A stretch of 64,000 bases of DNA from Mycolicibacterium rhodesiae NBB3. Its GTDB lineage: Bacteria > Actinomycetota > Actinomycetes > Mycobacteriales > Mycobacteriaceae. The translations under genes were made by a program, and so were the position numbers. Below are positions 38,789 through 47,553 of this stretch, in pieces; position 1 is the first letter of the stretch, and every line of letters begins with the position of its first letter. The stretch covers positions 2,108,001 through 2,172,000 of the forward strand of contig NC_016604.1 in assembly GCF_000230895.2 (NCBI RefSeq), given 5' to 3'. The notes under the pieces were generated by a model. It did no database searches. It saw only the letters and a list, made by a program, of their open reading frames with translations, and was not told where the DNA came from.

Positions 38789-40107
38789 AGCCGGCCCGTG
38801 GCTTTCATCGCGAGATAGTGGTCGGCAAGTTTGGGGGCCAGTTCGTCGGGCGGTGCATCCACGACGTCGACTCCGGCGGCCCGCAGTCGCGATGCCATGG
38901 AGCGCCTGTCGTTGCGTGCACGTTCGGCCGCTGCCGCGTCATAGACCTCGGCGGCGTCTGAGCGGCCCGCCGCCAGGGTCTGGACCCGAGGATCGGCCAC
39001 GGCGGCGAGCAACACCTGGTGTTTGGTGGACAACTGCGGAAGCACCGCCATCAGACCCTCGTCGAGCGCGGATGCGTTCAGGTCGGTGAGCAGGACCACC
39101 AGGGCGCGGCGACGGACACGGCGCTGCACCGCCGCCACCATCGCCCTGGCATCGGACTCGATCAGTGCCGGTTCCAGCGGCGCCATCGCGTCGACCAGCT
39201 GTGAGAGGAGTTCGGTACGGGTGGCGTTGAACACCCCGGCGCGGGTGATCCGGTCGTGGGCGAGGAAGTCGACGTGGTCGCCCGCCCGCGACGCGAGTGC
39301 GGCCAGCAGCAGCGCCGCATCCATGGACCAATCCAACCGCGGCCAGCCGCTGGGGTCGTTGGCGGTCGGGTCGACGCCGACGCGGCCTGCCGACGTGCGT
39401 CCGGTGTCCAGAACGATGACCACCCGTCGATCCCGCTCGGGTCGCCACGTCCGCACAACGACGTCGGCTCGCCGCGCGGTGGCGCGCCAGTCGATCGACC
39501 TGACGTCGTCGCCGATGACGTATTCGCGCAGCGAATCGAACTCCGTACCCTGACCGCGAATGAGTACCGGCGTATTGCCTTCCAGTTCGCGAAGTTTCGC
39601 CAGTCGTGAGGGGAGGTGTTTGCGGGACAGGAACGGCGGCAGGATCCGGATCTGCCACGGAACCCGGTGCGAGCTCTGCCTGCCGGCCAGCCCCAGCGGG
39701 CCGACCGAGCGGACCGTCACGAGTGCCGACTCCTGATCTCCCCTTCGTACCGGCCGCAGCGTGGTGACGAGTTGAACCTGTTGTCCTGCAGCGACATCCA
39801 CGGTGTGCATCCGGGGCGTTGCACGGGCACTCGGGGACCACGCGTCGCGAACGAAACCCCGCAGGCGTCGTCGTCCCGAATTCTGCATCTGCAGCACGGC
39901 GTCGACCGGCTGGCCCAGTCGTGCCGCGGTATCGCCGGACCGCGTGAAGGACAACCGGCGCGTGCCCGCGGCCAGTGCGGCGTCGACCGCGACGGCGACG
40001 ACGAGCAGGGCCAGCAGTGCTGCGAAAGCGAGCGCCGGCCATGGTGACAGCGCCACCGGCAGCACACAGATGAGTGCCACCAGTCCGGCGCGGCCGGTGA
40101 GGATCAC
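38785..40107 (-). CDS. DUF58 domain protein (Rv3693-like)
   Basis: This 440-aa protein has two N-terminal membrane helices (LVALICVLPVALSPWPALAF and following) and a cytoplasmic part with the DUF58 motif GDDVRSIDWRATARRADVVVRTW followed by a von Willebrand A-like fold (VVIVLDTGRTSAG). It is the usual partner of MoxR ATPases, its GTG start overlapping the moxR stop (TAGTG). The pair is thought to act in assembling or activating a membrane or envelope complex. Confidence 0.88.
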   Translation of the reverse strand: MILTGRAGLVALICVLPVALSPWPALAFAALLALLVVAVAVDAALAAGTRRLSFTRSGDTAARLGQPVDAVLQMQNSGRRRLRGFVRDAWSPSARATPRMHTVDVAAGQQVQLVTTLRPVRRGDQESALVTVRSVGPLGLAGRQSSHRVPWQIRILPPFLSRKHLPSRLAKLRELEGNTPVLIRGQGTEFDSLREYVIGDDVRSIDWRATARRADVVVRTWRPERDRRVVIVLDTGRTSAGRVGVDPTANDPSGWPRLDWSMDAALLLAALASRAGDHVDFLAHDRITRAGVFNATRTELLSQLVDAMAPLEPALIESDARAMVAAVQRRVRRRALVVLLTDLNASALDEGLMAVLPQLSTKHQVLLAAVADPRVQTLAAGRSDAAEVYDAAAAERARNDRRSMASRLRAAGVDVVDAPPDELAPKLADHYLAMKATGRL

Positions 40108-41090
40108 TAGCGGGGCACCGGCACGGCCGCGAGGATCCCGTCCAGCACGCCATCCGGGTTGGCGCCTTCGAGTTCAGCCTCGGGCCGAAGTTGGATGCGG
40201 TGCCGCAATGTCGGTCGTGCCATGGCCTTGACGTCGTCGGGGGTGACATAGTTGCGGCCCGACAGCCACGCCCAGGAGCGGGACGTGTTCAGCAGGGCGG
40301 TCGCACCGCGCGGTGACACCCCCAGCTGCAGCGACGGGGAGTGCCTTGTCGCACCGGCGATGTCGACGATGTAGCCGAGCACTTCGTCGGCGACGAGTAC
40401 CTGCGCTATGGCGGCACGCCCGGCGGCCAACTCGGCGGGTCCTGCGACGGGCCGCACGGCTGACAGGTCGCGCGGATCGAAGCCATGGGCATGCCGCTGC
40501 AGGACAGTGATCTCCTGGTCGCGGGGCGGCAACGGAACATTGAGCTTCAGCAGGAACCGGTCGAGCTGTGCTTCCGGCAGCTGATAGGTGCCCTCGTACT
40601 CGATGGGGTTCTGCGTCGCGGCGACGATGAACGGGTCGGGCAGTTTGCGCGCCTCCCCTTCGACGGAGACCTGACGCTCCTCCATGGCCTCCAGTAAGGC
40701 GGCCTGAGTCTTGGGGGGTGTCCGGTTGATCTCGTCGGCCAGCAGGAGATTGGTGAAGACCGGGCCGGATCGGAACTCGAATTCAGCTGTGCGGGCGTCG
40801 TATACGAGCGAACCCGTGACGTCACCGGGCATCAGGTCCGGGGTGAACTGGACCCGTTTGAACTCGAGCTGCAGCGTGGCGGCCAGCGTGCGCACCAACA
40901 GGGTCTTGGCGACACCGGGCACTCCCTCGAGCAGCACGTGGCCGCGGCAGAGCAGGGCGATCACCAGTCCGCTGACAACGGCGTCCTGACCGACGACCGC
41001 CTTTCCGATCTCGGTGCGCAGCGCCAGCAACGCTTGTCGTGCCGAATCGCCCGACATGGCGGCGGGTTGACCTGAGTGTGGCTGAGTCAC
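40107..41090 (-). CDS. moxR2: MoxR-family AAA+ ATPase (moxR2-like, Rv3692)
   Basis: This 327-aa AAA+ ATPase has Walker A GVPGVAKT at residues 56-63, Walker B LLLADEINR, sensor 1 VAATQNPIE and the MoxR lid domain. It is probably a chaperone that loads or activates the DUF58/vWA protein encoded next. The GTG start overlaps the previous stop by four bases (GTGA). Confidence 0.92.
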   Translation of the reverse strand: MTQPHSGQPAAMSGDSARQALLALRTEIGKAVVGQDAVVSGLVIALLCRGHVLLEGVPGVAKTLLVRTLAATLQLEFKRVQFTPDLMPGDVTGSLVYDARTAEFEFRSGPVFTNLLLADEINRTPPKTQAALLEAMEERQVSVEGEARKLPDPFIVAATQNPIEYEGTYQLPEAQLDRFLLKLNVPLPPRDQEITVLQRHAHGFDPRDLSAVRPVAGPAELAAGRAAIAQVLVADEVLGYIVDIAGATRHSPSLQLGVSPRGATALLNTSRSWAWLSGRNYVTPDDVKAMARPTLRHRIQLRPEAELEGANPDGVLDGILAAVPVPR

Positions 41091-42226
41091 GATTGTGCGA
41101 CCTGCCTTTCGATGTTGTCGAGTTCACGAGCGAGGTTGACCAGGTCGTCGTCGCTACGGGGCGGCGGACCGAACAGTGTGTGCGCCAGAGTCTGCGGTTG
41201 GCGTCCGCACCGCTGCGCCACCGCGGCGACGATCGCGGGCGGATCGGCGCCTTTGGAGAGCCCGAGGCGGGGGAGCATTCGCTGCAGCGTCGCGGTGCGC
41301 AACGCGTCCGCGGCTCGGTCCCGGGCGCGCCGTGACCGATACAGTCTGCCGCGACCCTCGACCGTCTCCGATGCGCGCACGACGACGGGCATTCGTTCTG
41401 CGACAAGCGGACCGAGCCGCCTGCCCTTCCACAGCGCGACGAGTGCGATCGCCACGCACAGCTGGAAGACGATCCACTTCACGGCGGGGGGAATGAGATC
41501 GGTGATATCGACGCCGGCGTCGGAGTAACCCTCGAGCTGTTGCGGTGCGTACCAGATCACTCGCGGATTGGTACCCGCGAGGTTCATCGCGAGGGCGGCG
41601 TTGCCGTCGGACAGCAGCCCGCCGTTCGTCATGAAGTCGCCGCTGCCGACCACCGTGACCGTACGGCCGTCGTCGGAGTACCTGACCAGCGCGCCGCCGT
41701 AGCAGCTGGTGATCGGAAAATCACCGGCTGACTCGAACTTGTCGCTCATCCCGAACTGCACCTGCCCGGCTCGGGTGGCCTCGCGCAGGTCGCAGTCCGG
41801 GTCGGAGCCGCCGAAGGGGACCGACCCTGCGATGTCGACGCGGGGGGCAAGCGCTTCGCGGGTACCCGACGACGGCGAGACGAGGAGCCGGTCGCCGGGC
41901 AGGTCGCCCAGCCGCTGGAGCACGTCGTCGTCGAGCAGCGAGAAGGTCTGCAGCACCGCGATCAGTGTGCCTGGCCGGGCGGCACTTTCAACCGTGGCGA
42001 TGTCAGGTGCTTCGACGACGTCGACGCCGCCCTCGCGGAGCAGCGTCACCACCGCATGCGTGCCGTCGCTCGAGGTCGACTGCGGATCCATCGGACCACC
42101 GGGCCGCGGAGAGGTCAGGTAGGTGGTCAATGTGGCGACGCCGACGATGACGACGAGTGACAACAGAACCCACCGCGCGCCGCTCCATCGCTGCTTCACA
42201 GTGGCTCCGACAGTGGTATCCGTCAT
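41087..42226 (-). CDS. DUF4350 domain membrane protein (Rv3691-like)
   Basis: This 379-aa protein has an N-terminal membrane helix (WVLLSLVVIVGVATLTTYL), a DUF4350 domain (about 45-240, with STSSDGTHAVVTLLREGGVDV), a second membrane helix (WIVFQLCVAIALVALW) and a cytoplasmic helical tail. DUF4350 resembles a class I GATase-like fold and typically accompanies MoxR and DUF4129. It overlaps neighbours on both sides by four bases, so the operon is tightly coupled. Confidence 0.85.
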   Translation of the reverse strand: MTDTTVGATVKQRWSGARWVLLSLVVIVGVATLTTYLTSPRPGGPMDPQSTSSDGTHAVVTLLREGGVDVVEAPDIATVESAARPGTLIAVLQTFSLLDDDVLQRLGDLPGDRLLVSPSSGTREALAPRVDIAGSVPFGGSDPDCDLREATRAGQVQFGMSDKFESAGDFPITSCYGGALVRYSDDGRTVTVVGSGDFMTNGGLLSDGNAALAMNLAGTNPRVIWYAPQQLEGYSDAGVDITDLIPPAVKWIVFQLCVAIALVALWKGRRLGPLVAERMPVVVRASETVEGRGRLYRSRRARDRAADALRTATLQRMLPRLGLSKGADPPAIVAAVAQRCGRQPQTLAHTLFGPPPRSDDDLVNLARELDNIERQVAQS

Positions 42227-42876
42227 CGCACTTCCGCCCAGCCGGCCGGCGTCGCGGTCGCGGCGGCGGCTTCGTCGGACGAAGTGGTACGGGATCGCAG
42301 GTGATCGTCGAGGTCGGCGATCATCCGGTATGCGGACTCCGTGCCGGGCCGGTCACCGTAGGTGACGTCGTTGAAAGCATCTGCGGCACGCGCCAATTCG
42401 GCTGTGAACGGAGGCAGCGCCTTGCCCCCGTCCCGGGCGAGCTCGGTGGCGGTCCGGCCGGGGATGGCGTCCAGCACCCCGGTGTCCTCCAGGTGACGAG
42501 CCACCGCTCGCAGGCGATGACGGATCGCCGCAGCCCAATTGCCTTCGGCGGCAGCCTGTTCGGCTGCGGAGCGGTGCTCGGCAGCACTGAGTTCGTGTTC
42601 TCCGAACAATGCGTAGCTCGTGCCGCGGTTGGTGCGCATGGTGCGCCGTGCGATCCGGATTGCGACGACGATCGCGATCACGACCAGGATCAGCAGAACG
42701 GACAGCGTGAACCAGCCGCCCGGGAACTTCGAGCCGGCGCTGGCGAGCCGATAGATCAGATCGTTGAGCCACTCGATCAGCTGTTCGGTCAGAGAAGGCT
42801 TGGGGTAGATGGGTTTTTGCAATTCGCGTTGCGCGGCGTCATGGGCGGCATCGCCGTCGATGTCTATCGTCGGCAC
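42223..42876 (-). CDS. DUF4129 domain membrane protein (Rv3690-like)
   Basis: This 217-aa protein has one transmembrane helix (WFTLSVLLILVVIAIVVAI, about 55-73) and a C-terminal DUF4129 domain (AAIRHRLRAVARHLEDTGVLD ... GRTATELARDGG ... AFNDVTYGDRPGT). DUF4129 is regularly found with transglutaminase-like or MoxR/DUF58 genes. It starts with GTG one base after the preceding stop. Confidence 0.85.
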   Translation of the reverse strand: MPTIDIDGDAAHDAAQRELQKPIYPKPSLTEQLIEWLNDLIYRLASAGSKFPGGWFTLSVLLILVVIAIVVAIRIARRTMRTNRGTSYALFGEHELSAAEHRSAAEQAAAEGNWAAAIRHRLRAVARHLEDTGVLDAIPGRTATELARDGGKALPPFTAELARAADAFNDVTYGDRPGTESAYRMIADLDDHLRSRTTSSDEAAAATATPAGWAEVR

Positions 42877-42877
42877 G

Positions 42878-44095
42878 TCAGGCTTGGCGGGTCAGCCACA
42901 GATTGTCAGTGGAATCGGACGGCGACGCAGGACCGTCGGCGGCGCCCGTCTGCAGTACGAGGTCGAAGGCTTCGGCCCGGATCCTGCGGTCGGTGTAGAG
43001 CAGGACGATGACCCCTGCGGTGAACGGAGCGGTGATGATCTGGGCGATGACACCGCCCACGGACATCAGGACGAATCCCAGTAGCGTCATCGCGGTGGAC
43101 GACGCACCCATGAGCAGCAGCTGGCCGCCGAAACTGAACGGGACCGTCACCGCGCCCGCGACGAACTGAACCGCGATCGTGGCGAGAAGAAGGATTCCGA
43201 ACACCCGCCAGAAGTCGTTCTTCACCAACCTGAACGATCGCTCGATGGCCGCGAAGATGCTGAGGCGCTCCAAGACGATCAGCGACGGCGCGAAGGCCAA
43301 GACGACCCAGAGATAGATCAGCGCGGCCACCAGGAGCAGTCCCAGGGGTATGCCGACGATGACCGCCGCCGTGACATTGGCGGCAGCACCGATCGCGAAG
43401 ATGAGGCCGACGACGACGGCGATCAGCACCGCAACGCCGACAGCCTGGAGCAGCGCCAAGCCGATCAGCGCCCAGACCCGGCCCTTCAAGCGGCCCCAAG
43501 CCTCGGAGATGGTGATTCCGGCACCGAACACGGCCCGGCCGACGACGACGGTGAGCATGCCGCTCAGCAGAATCGCCGTGAACCAGGTTGCTGCGCCCCC
43601 GGCCACGCTCGACAACGTCGAGCCCAGCAGAATGCCGGTCGACGCGGTCGACATGCCTTCGGCGTTGAATGCCCCCGCGAGCTGTCCGGTCACGGCGAGC
43701 GGGCCCACCGAGAGCACAAGTGCCAACAGTTGGGTCGCGACGACGACGATCGTCGTGAATCCCAGCGTTGCCTTCGGATTGGCGCGAATGTAGGCCACCG
43801 CGCCGTTGAAGATGTCGGACAGGGTCAGCGGTCGCAGCGGGATGACACCCGGTTTCAGCGCGGGTGGCATCGACGGGGGACCGTATCCGTAACCCTGCAG
43901 GGGGTAACCCGGTGGCGGTCCGTGACCGGGCGGTGGTGCGTAACCCGGTGGCGGTCCGTAACCGGGCGGTGGTCCGTAACCCGGTGGCGGTCCGTAGGCC
44001 GGCGGCGCAGGGTATCCGGGCGGCGAGTAGGCCGGTGGTGGATAGCCGGACGCCGGCTGCCCGGCCGTACCGGAACCGCCCGCCTCGGTGCTCAT
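42878..44095 (-). CDS. polytopic membrane protein with proline/tyrosine-rich N-terminal repeats (Rv3689-like)
   Basis: This 405-aa protein starts MSTEAGGSG, then a tandem PPPGYGPPPGY-type tract (about residues 20-75), then about six hydrophobic helices from residue 110 (ATLGFTTIVVVATQLLALVL, WALIGLALLQAVGVAVLIAV and others). The membrane part resembles the glycerophosphodiester-phosphodiesterase-type membrane domain family. It is first in the MoxR-block operon. The ATG 44093-44095 is preferred over a start 36 bases upstream because it opens directly on the repeat region. Confidence 0.8.
   Translation of the reverse strand: MSTEAGGSGTAGQPASGYPPPAYSPPGYPAPPAYGPPPGYGPPPGYGPPPGYAPPPGHGPPPGYPLQGYGYGPPSMPPALKPGVIPLRPLTLSDIFNGAVAYIRANPKATLGFTTIVVVATQLLALVLSVGPLAVTGQLAGAFNAEGMSTASTGILLGSTLSSVAGGAATWFTAILLSGMLTVVVGRAVFGAGITISEAWGRLKGRVWALIGLALLQAVGVAVLIAVVVGLIFAIGAAANVTAAVIVGIPLGLLLVAALIYLWVVLAFAPSLIVLERLSIFAAIERSFRLVKNDFWRVFGILLLATIAVQFVAGAVTVPFSFGGQLLLMGASSTAMTLLGFVLMSVGGVIAQIITAPFTAGVIVLLYTDRRIRAEAFDLVLQTGAADGPASPSDSTDNLWLTRQA
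43900..44000. repeat. 18-bp tandem repeats encoding PPPGYG units
   Basis: About five alternating copies of near-identical 18-bp units (CGTAACCCGGTGGCGGTC and CGTAACCGGGCGGTGGTC on the plus strand) encode the PPPGY repeats of the membrane protein. The units are in frame, so copy-number change would lengthen or shorten the tract without a frameshift. Confidence 0.75.
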
Positions 44096-44166
44096 GGCCA
44101 CCATCCTGTCGATCAGCCTGCGAATTGACAAACATCTGCGGCCTCGTCACGGCGTAGGTTTGCGAC

Positions 44167-44640
44167 ATGCCAGAAAAGCCAGAACTCAAGGAGCGGTTGC
44201 GCGCAGACCTCACCGCGTCGATGAAGTCGCAGGACAAACTGCGCACCGCTACGTTGCGGATGCTGCTCGCGGCCATCCAGACCGAGGAAGTGGCGGGCAA
44301 AGGAGCGCGTGAACTGTCCGATGCCGACGTCATCAAGGTGCTCTCGCGAGAAGCCAAGAAGCGCGCGGAAGCTGCGGAGATCTACACCCAGAACGGCCGC
44401 GGCGAGTTGGCCGCCAACGAGCACGCCGAGGCGCGGGTCATCGACGAATACCTGCCGACGCCGCTCACCGAGGCCGAAGTGGCCGACGTGGTCGACACCG
44501 CGATCGCCCAGGTGGCCGAGGAGATCGGGGAGCGGCCCGGCATGAAGCAGATGGGACAGGTGATGAAAGCCGCCACGGCGATCGCCGCAGGTAAGGCGGA
44601 CGGCTCGAGGCTCTCGGCGGCGGTCAAAGCCAGGCTGTAG
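44167..44640 (+). CDS. GatB/YqeY domain protein (Rv3688c-like)
   Basis: This 157-aa, all-helical YqeY-family protein (LKERLRADLTASMKSQDKLRTATLRMLLAAI ... RPGMKQMGQVMKAATAIAAGKADGSRLS) is related to the tail domain of the GatB subunit of Glu-tRNA amidotransferase. The family is widespread and lacks the kinase core, so a tRNA-related function is only suggested. It is divergent from the MoxR block. Confidence 0.9.
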   Translation: MPEKPELKERLRADLTASMKSQDKLRTATLRMLLAAIQTEEVAGKGARELSDADVIKVLSREAKKRAEAAEIYTQNGRGELAANEHAEARVIDEYLPTPLTEAEVADVVDTAIAQVAEEIGERPGMKQMGQVMKAATAIAAGKADGSRLSAAVKARL

Positions 44641-44679
44641 TCCCGTTTCCGGCGAGTGGCACTCGGGTACCCGAATGCC

Positions 44680-45657
44680 ATGACGCGTTTCGGCTATACC
44701 CTCATGACCGAACAGAGCGGGCCTAAAGACCTTGTCCGTTATGCCGTTTCGGCAGAACGAGTGGGTTTCGACTTCGAAGTGTCGTCGGATCACTACTTCC
44801 CATGGCTGTCGTCACAAGGGCACGCGCCCTATGCCTGGACGTTGCTCGGCGCCGTCGCGCACGCGACCGAACAAGTCGAGTTGTTCACCTACGTCACGTG
44901 TCCGACGATGCGCTACCACCCCGCAGTGGTTGCGCAGAAGGCCGCCACCCTACAGATCCTCGCCGACGGCCGTTTCACGCTCGGGCTCGGCAGCGGTGAG
45001 AACCTCAACGAACACGTCGTCGGCAAGCGCTGGCCGACCGTGGCCCGGCGTCAGGAAATGCTGCGCGAGGCCATCCTGATCATCCGCGAGCTGTTCACCG
45101 GTGAGCTCGTCGACTGGAAGGGTGAGCATTTCGAAGTCGACTCCGCCCGGCTCTGGGATATCCCGGAGACGCCGGTGGCCATTGCCACGGCGGTTTCCGG
45201 GGAGCGGTCGATAGAAACTTTTGCACCATTGTCCGACCATCTGATCGCCGTCGAACCAAACAAGGATTTCGTCGACGCATGGCACGATGCGCGTCGGGCC
45301 ACCGGACTCCCGGGCGGTGTGCGAGTTGTCGGACAGATCCCGATCTGCTGGGATCCCGACCGCGACACCGCGATCCGTCGTGCGCACGACCAATTTCGGT
45401 GGTTCGGTGGGGGCTGGGCGGTCAATGCCGATCTGCCCACCACCGCAGGATTTGACGGTGCCACGCAGTTCGTGCGTCCCGAGGATGTCGCCGAATCGAT
45501 CCCGTGTGGACCGGATCTCGACGCGATCGTCGACGCGGTGCGGGAGTACTGGGAAGCCGGATTCACCGACATCGCCCTCGTTCAGATCGGTGACGAGGGC
45601 CAGGATCCGTTCCTCAAGGAAGCGGCCGGATCACTGCTGGAGAAGTTACGAAGCTAA
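44680..45657 (+). CDS. F420-dependent LLM-class oxidoreductase (FGD-like)
   Basis: This 325-aa luciferase-like monooxygenase-fold enzyme is of the group related to F420-dependent glucose-6-phosphate dehydrogenase. Visible are FEVSSDHYFPW, VTCPTMRYHPAVVAQKAATL, GRFTLGLGSGENLNEHVVG and VDAVREYWEAGFTDIALVQIG. F420 use is inferred from the family. The start MTRFGYTLM at 44680 is preferred; a GTG at 44656 would add eight residues. It precedes the small acidic protein by 19 bases. Confidence 0.85.
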   Translation: MTRFGYTLMTEQSGPKDLVRYAVSAERVGFDFEVSSDHYFPWLSSQGHAPYAWTLLGAVAHATEQVELFTYVTCPTMRYHPAVVAQKAATLQILADGRFTLGLGSGENLNEHVVGKRWPTVARRQEMLREAILIIRELFTGELVDWKGEHFEVDSARLWDIPETPVAIATAVSGERSIETFAPLSDHLIAVEPNKDFVDAWHDARRATGLPGGVRVVGQIPICWDPDRDTAIRRAHDQFRWFGGGWAVNADLPTTAGFDGATQFVRPEDVAESIPCGPDLDAIVDAVREYWEAGFTDIALVQIGDEGQDPFLKEAAGSLLEKLRS

Positions 45658-45676
45658 TCGGACTGAAAGGCCAATC

Positions 45677-45835
45677 ATGCCTAAAGGCAAGGGAATCTAC
45701 GAGGACGAACCCGTCGACGGAGCGGAGAAGAAGGGCGGCCGTCCAGGTCCGACCGACGAGGGCGGCGAAGGCGGTATGGCCACGCGCGAACAAGCCCCGG
45801 ACGTCGCCGACACCGGGGCTGAACCCACCGCGTGA
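45677..45835 (+). CDS. small acidic hypothetical protein
   Basis: This 52-aa protein (MPKGKGIYEDEPVDGAEKKGGRPG...) is highly charged and probably disordered, with no cysteine or membrane segment. AAAGG lies eight bases before the ATG and it follows the F420-type gene by 19 bases, so it is probably co-transcribed. Codon use is typical for the genome. No family recognised. It converges with the next gene, four bases between the ends. Confidence 0.6.
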   Translation: MPKGKGIYEDEPVDGAEKKGGRPGPTDEGGEGGMATREQAPDVADTGAEPTA

Positions 45836-45839
45836 GGCG

Positions 45840-46517
45840 TTACTCCTCCGTCGCGTCGCGCCCTTCGCGGCTGCGTCGGTAGGCCGCGCGTCGGAAGTCT
45901 GCGAGCCAACGCGGCACCAACTCGACATCGCAATCGCGATGCAGAGCGGGATCGAACGCGATGTCGTCGCAACTGGGGTCCACGTTCCGCAGTGTCAGCT
46001 GGGCGAGCGGACTGAAGTCACCCCTGGCCGTCGCCTGCTCGATGTCGAATTGGACCTCACCGGAATTGATTTGGTTCTCGATGGTGTCCAGACCGAGGCC
46101 TCCGGTGCCGAGGTCGGTGGTGAGTCGTGCTCGTAGCCACCACACGCGACCCTGATAGCGCAGCGGCATCAGGCTGGAGAACGTGGCGCCGGACCACGAG
46201 GTCACCGGGGCAAGAACGAACCGACTGTGCGCGATCGTCGATGCCAGCAGTACATCCCATGGGCCGCACGACCGCAGGTCCTGCGGCGGCGGGATGCGAA
46301 ACGCCAGTCCGGCGACGTCCGGGGTGCTGCCGGGCAGCCCGACCCCTTTGGACACCCGGCCGATGACGTCACAGGACCTCATCGGTAATCCCTCGCTACC
46401 GGGGGCCGTCCGCTCCAAGACCCCTTCAGCGAGCACGCCCACCGGATGAAACAGCTTGCGACCGCGGATAGCGGAGCCGAGCTTGACGGGCAACGCGGTG
46501 ACATCAGAGAACTGCAC
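45840..46517 (-). CDS. conserved protein of unknown function, faint catalase-like motif
   Basis: This 225-aa soluble protein has no clear assigned domain. The stretch GRVSKGVGLPGSTPDVAGLAFRI resembles the fold-defining beta-barrel segment of haem catalase-like proteins, but I see no RFST-type signature or proximal-Tyr motif, so haem binding is not supported. GTG start at 46515-46517. It is divergent from the MTQ2-like methyltransferase (125 bases between starts), which may hold a shared promoter region. Confidence 0.65.
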   Translation of the reverse strand: MQFSDVTALPVKLGSAIRGRKLFHPVGVLAEGVLERTAPGSEGLPMRSCDVIGRVSKGVGLPGSTPDVAGLAFRIPPPQDLRSCGPWDVLLASTIAHSRFVLAPVTSWSGATFSSLMPLRYQGRVWWLRARLTTDLGTGGLGLDTIENQINSGEVQFDIEQATARGDFSPLAQLTLRNVDPSCDDIAFDPALHRDCDVELVPRWLADFRRAAYRRSREGRDATEE

Positions 46518-46642
46518 GGATGTGGTGTGCCCACACGAACGCGCCGCAAAACGGAGCGCAACGGTTTAACGAGGCGGATAGCGGGCATCAATTCACGGCA
46601 CTGCTGCGACGACGCAGCGAAGACCTGGCGAAAGGCCCATGA

Positions 46643-47338
46643 GTGACAACCGCATACACCGATGCGCCTGATGGTTTGATCACGGTGGCGGGCGTCTACG
46701 CCCCGCAGGAAGACTCTCGATTCCTCATCGATGTCATGGAGAAGACCGGTTTGGCACGCGGTCGCCGCGTAGCCGACCTGTGCACCGGCAGTGGCGTGGT
46801 CGCGATCGCCGCGAGCGAACAGGGAGCCTCGAGTGTCGTTGCGTTCGACGTGTGTCAGCGATCCGCGCGGTGTGCCCGCGGAAACGCACTGGCTGCCGGC
46901 GCCGATGTCGACGTGCATCTGGGCTCGTGGGCGCGCGCCGCGGAGTCCGGACCCTACGACCTCGTCGTCTGCAATCCGCCGTACGTTCCGCACGATCCCG
47001 ATGCCCCATGTACGCCGATCTCATCCGAGGTCGGCTCGGCGCGCGCGTGGGATGCCGGGCGGGACGGCCGCCTCGTGTTGGATCCGCTGTGCGCATCGGT
47101 GCACGACCTGCTGGCTCCTGGCGGCGCCTTCCTACTCGTCCAATCTGAATTCGCGATACCCCGGCAGACGCTCGCCGCGCTGGCCGAATCCGGGCTTGAC
47201 GCGGAAATCGTTGCCTATCAGTGGATTCCGTTCGGGCCGGTGTTGGAGTCCCGGGCCGGGTGGCTGGAGGAGACCGGCAGGCTCGAACCGGGCAGGCGCG
47301 AGGAAGAACTCGTGGTGATCAGGGCGGAGAGGCCGTGA
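46643..47338 (+). CDS. HemK2/MTQ2-family protein methyltransferase
   Basis: This 231-aa SAM-dependent N5-glutamine methyltransferase-like protein has the family N-terminal signature VYAPQEDSRFLIDVM, motif I VADLCTGSGVVAIAA, and the catalytic NPPY motif in LVVCNPPYVPHDP. HemK/MTQ2 enzymes methylate the GGQ glutamine of release factors; the general PrmC lies elsewhere, so this copy probably has another target. GTG start with AAAGG upstream. It overlaps the CDGSH gene by four bases (GTGA). Confidence 0.85.
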   Translation: MTTAYTDAPDGLITVAGVYAPQEDSRFLIDVMEKTGLARGRRVADLCTGSGVVAIAASEQGASSVVAFDVCQRSARCARGNALAAGADVDVHLGSWARAAESGPYDLVVCNPPYVPHDPDAPCTPISSEVGSARAWDAGRDGRLVLDPLCASVHDLLAPGGAFLLVQSEFAIPRQTLAALAESGLDAEIVAYQWIPFGPVLESRAGWLEETGRLEPGRREEELVVIRAERP

Positions 47339-47553
47339 CCGATCCGGAGGTGCGCACGGTGCGCATCGTTCCGTCCGGCCCGGTGATGGTGCAGGGTCCG
47401 GTGAGCATCGAGATGCCCGACGGCAGCGTCGTGGAATCCGACCGGTTCATGGTCGCGATCTGCACCTGCCGTCGCAGCAAGGACTATCCGATGTGCGACA
47501 CGAGCCACCGGTGCCGTCCGCGCGTATCGCGGTCAGCCAACCGGTCGTCGTAG
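47335..47553 (+). CDS. CDGSH iron-sulfur (mitoNEET-type) protein
   Basis: This 72-aa protein with one complete CDGSH motif C-X-C-X2-S-X3-P-X-C-D-X2-H (CTCRRSKDYPMCDTSH) has ligands Cys43, Cys45, Cys54 and His58 for a redox-active, labile [2Fe-2S] cluster. The N-terminal 40 residues form the beta-strand part of the fold (VRIVPSGPVMVQGPVSI). It is translationally coupled to the methyltransferase. Its last 21 bases overlap the 3' end of the convergent diiron-oxidase gene. Confidence 0.9.
   Translation: MTDPEVRTVRIVPSGPVMVQGPVSIEMPDGSVVESDRFMVAICTCRRSKDYPMCDTSHRCRPRVSRSANRSS

Noticed and set aside
46525..46536. GTGTG-CC-CACAC palindrome between the divergent genes
   Set aside because: Five-base arms are expected by chance in this composition.
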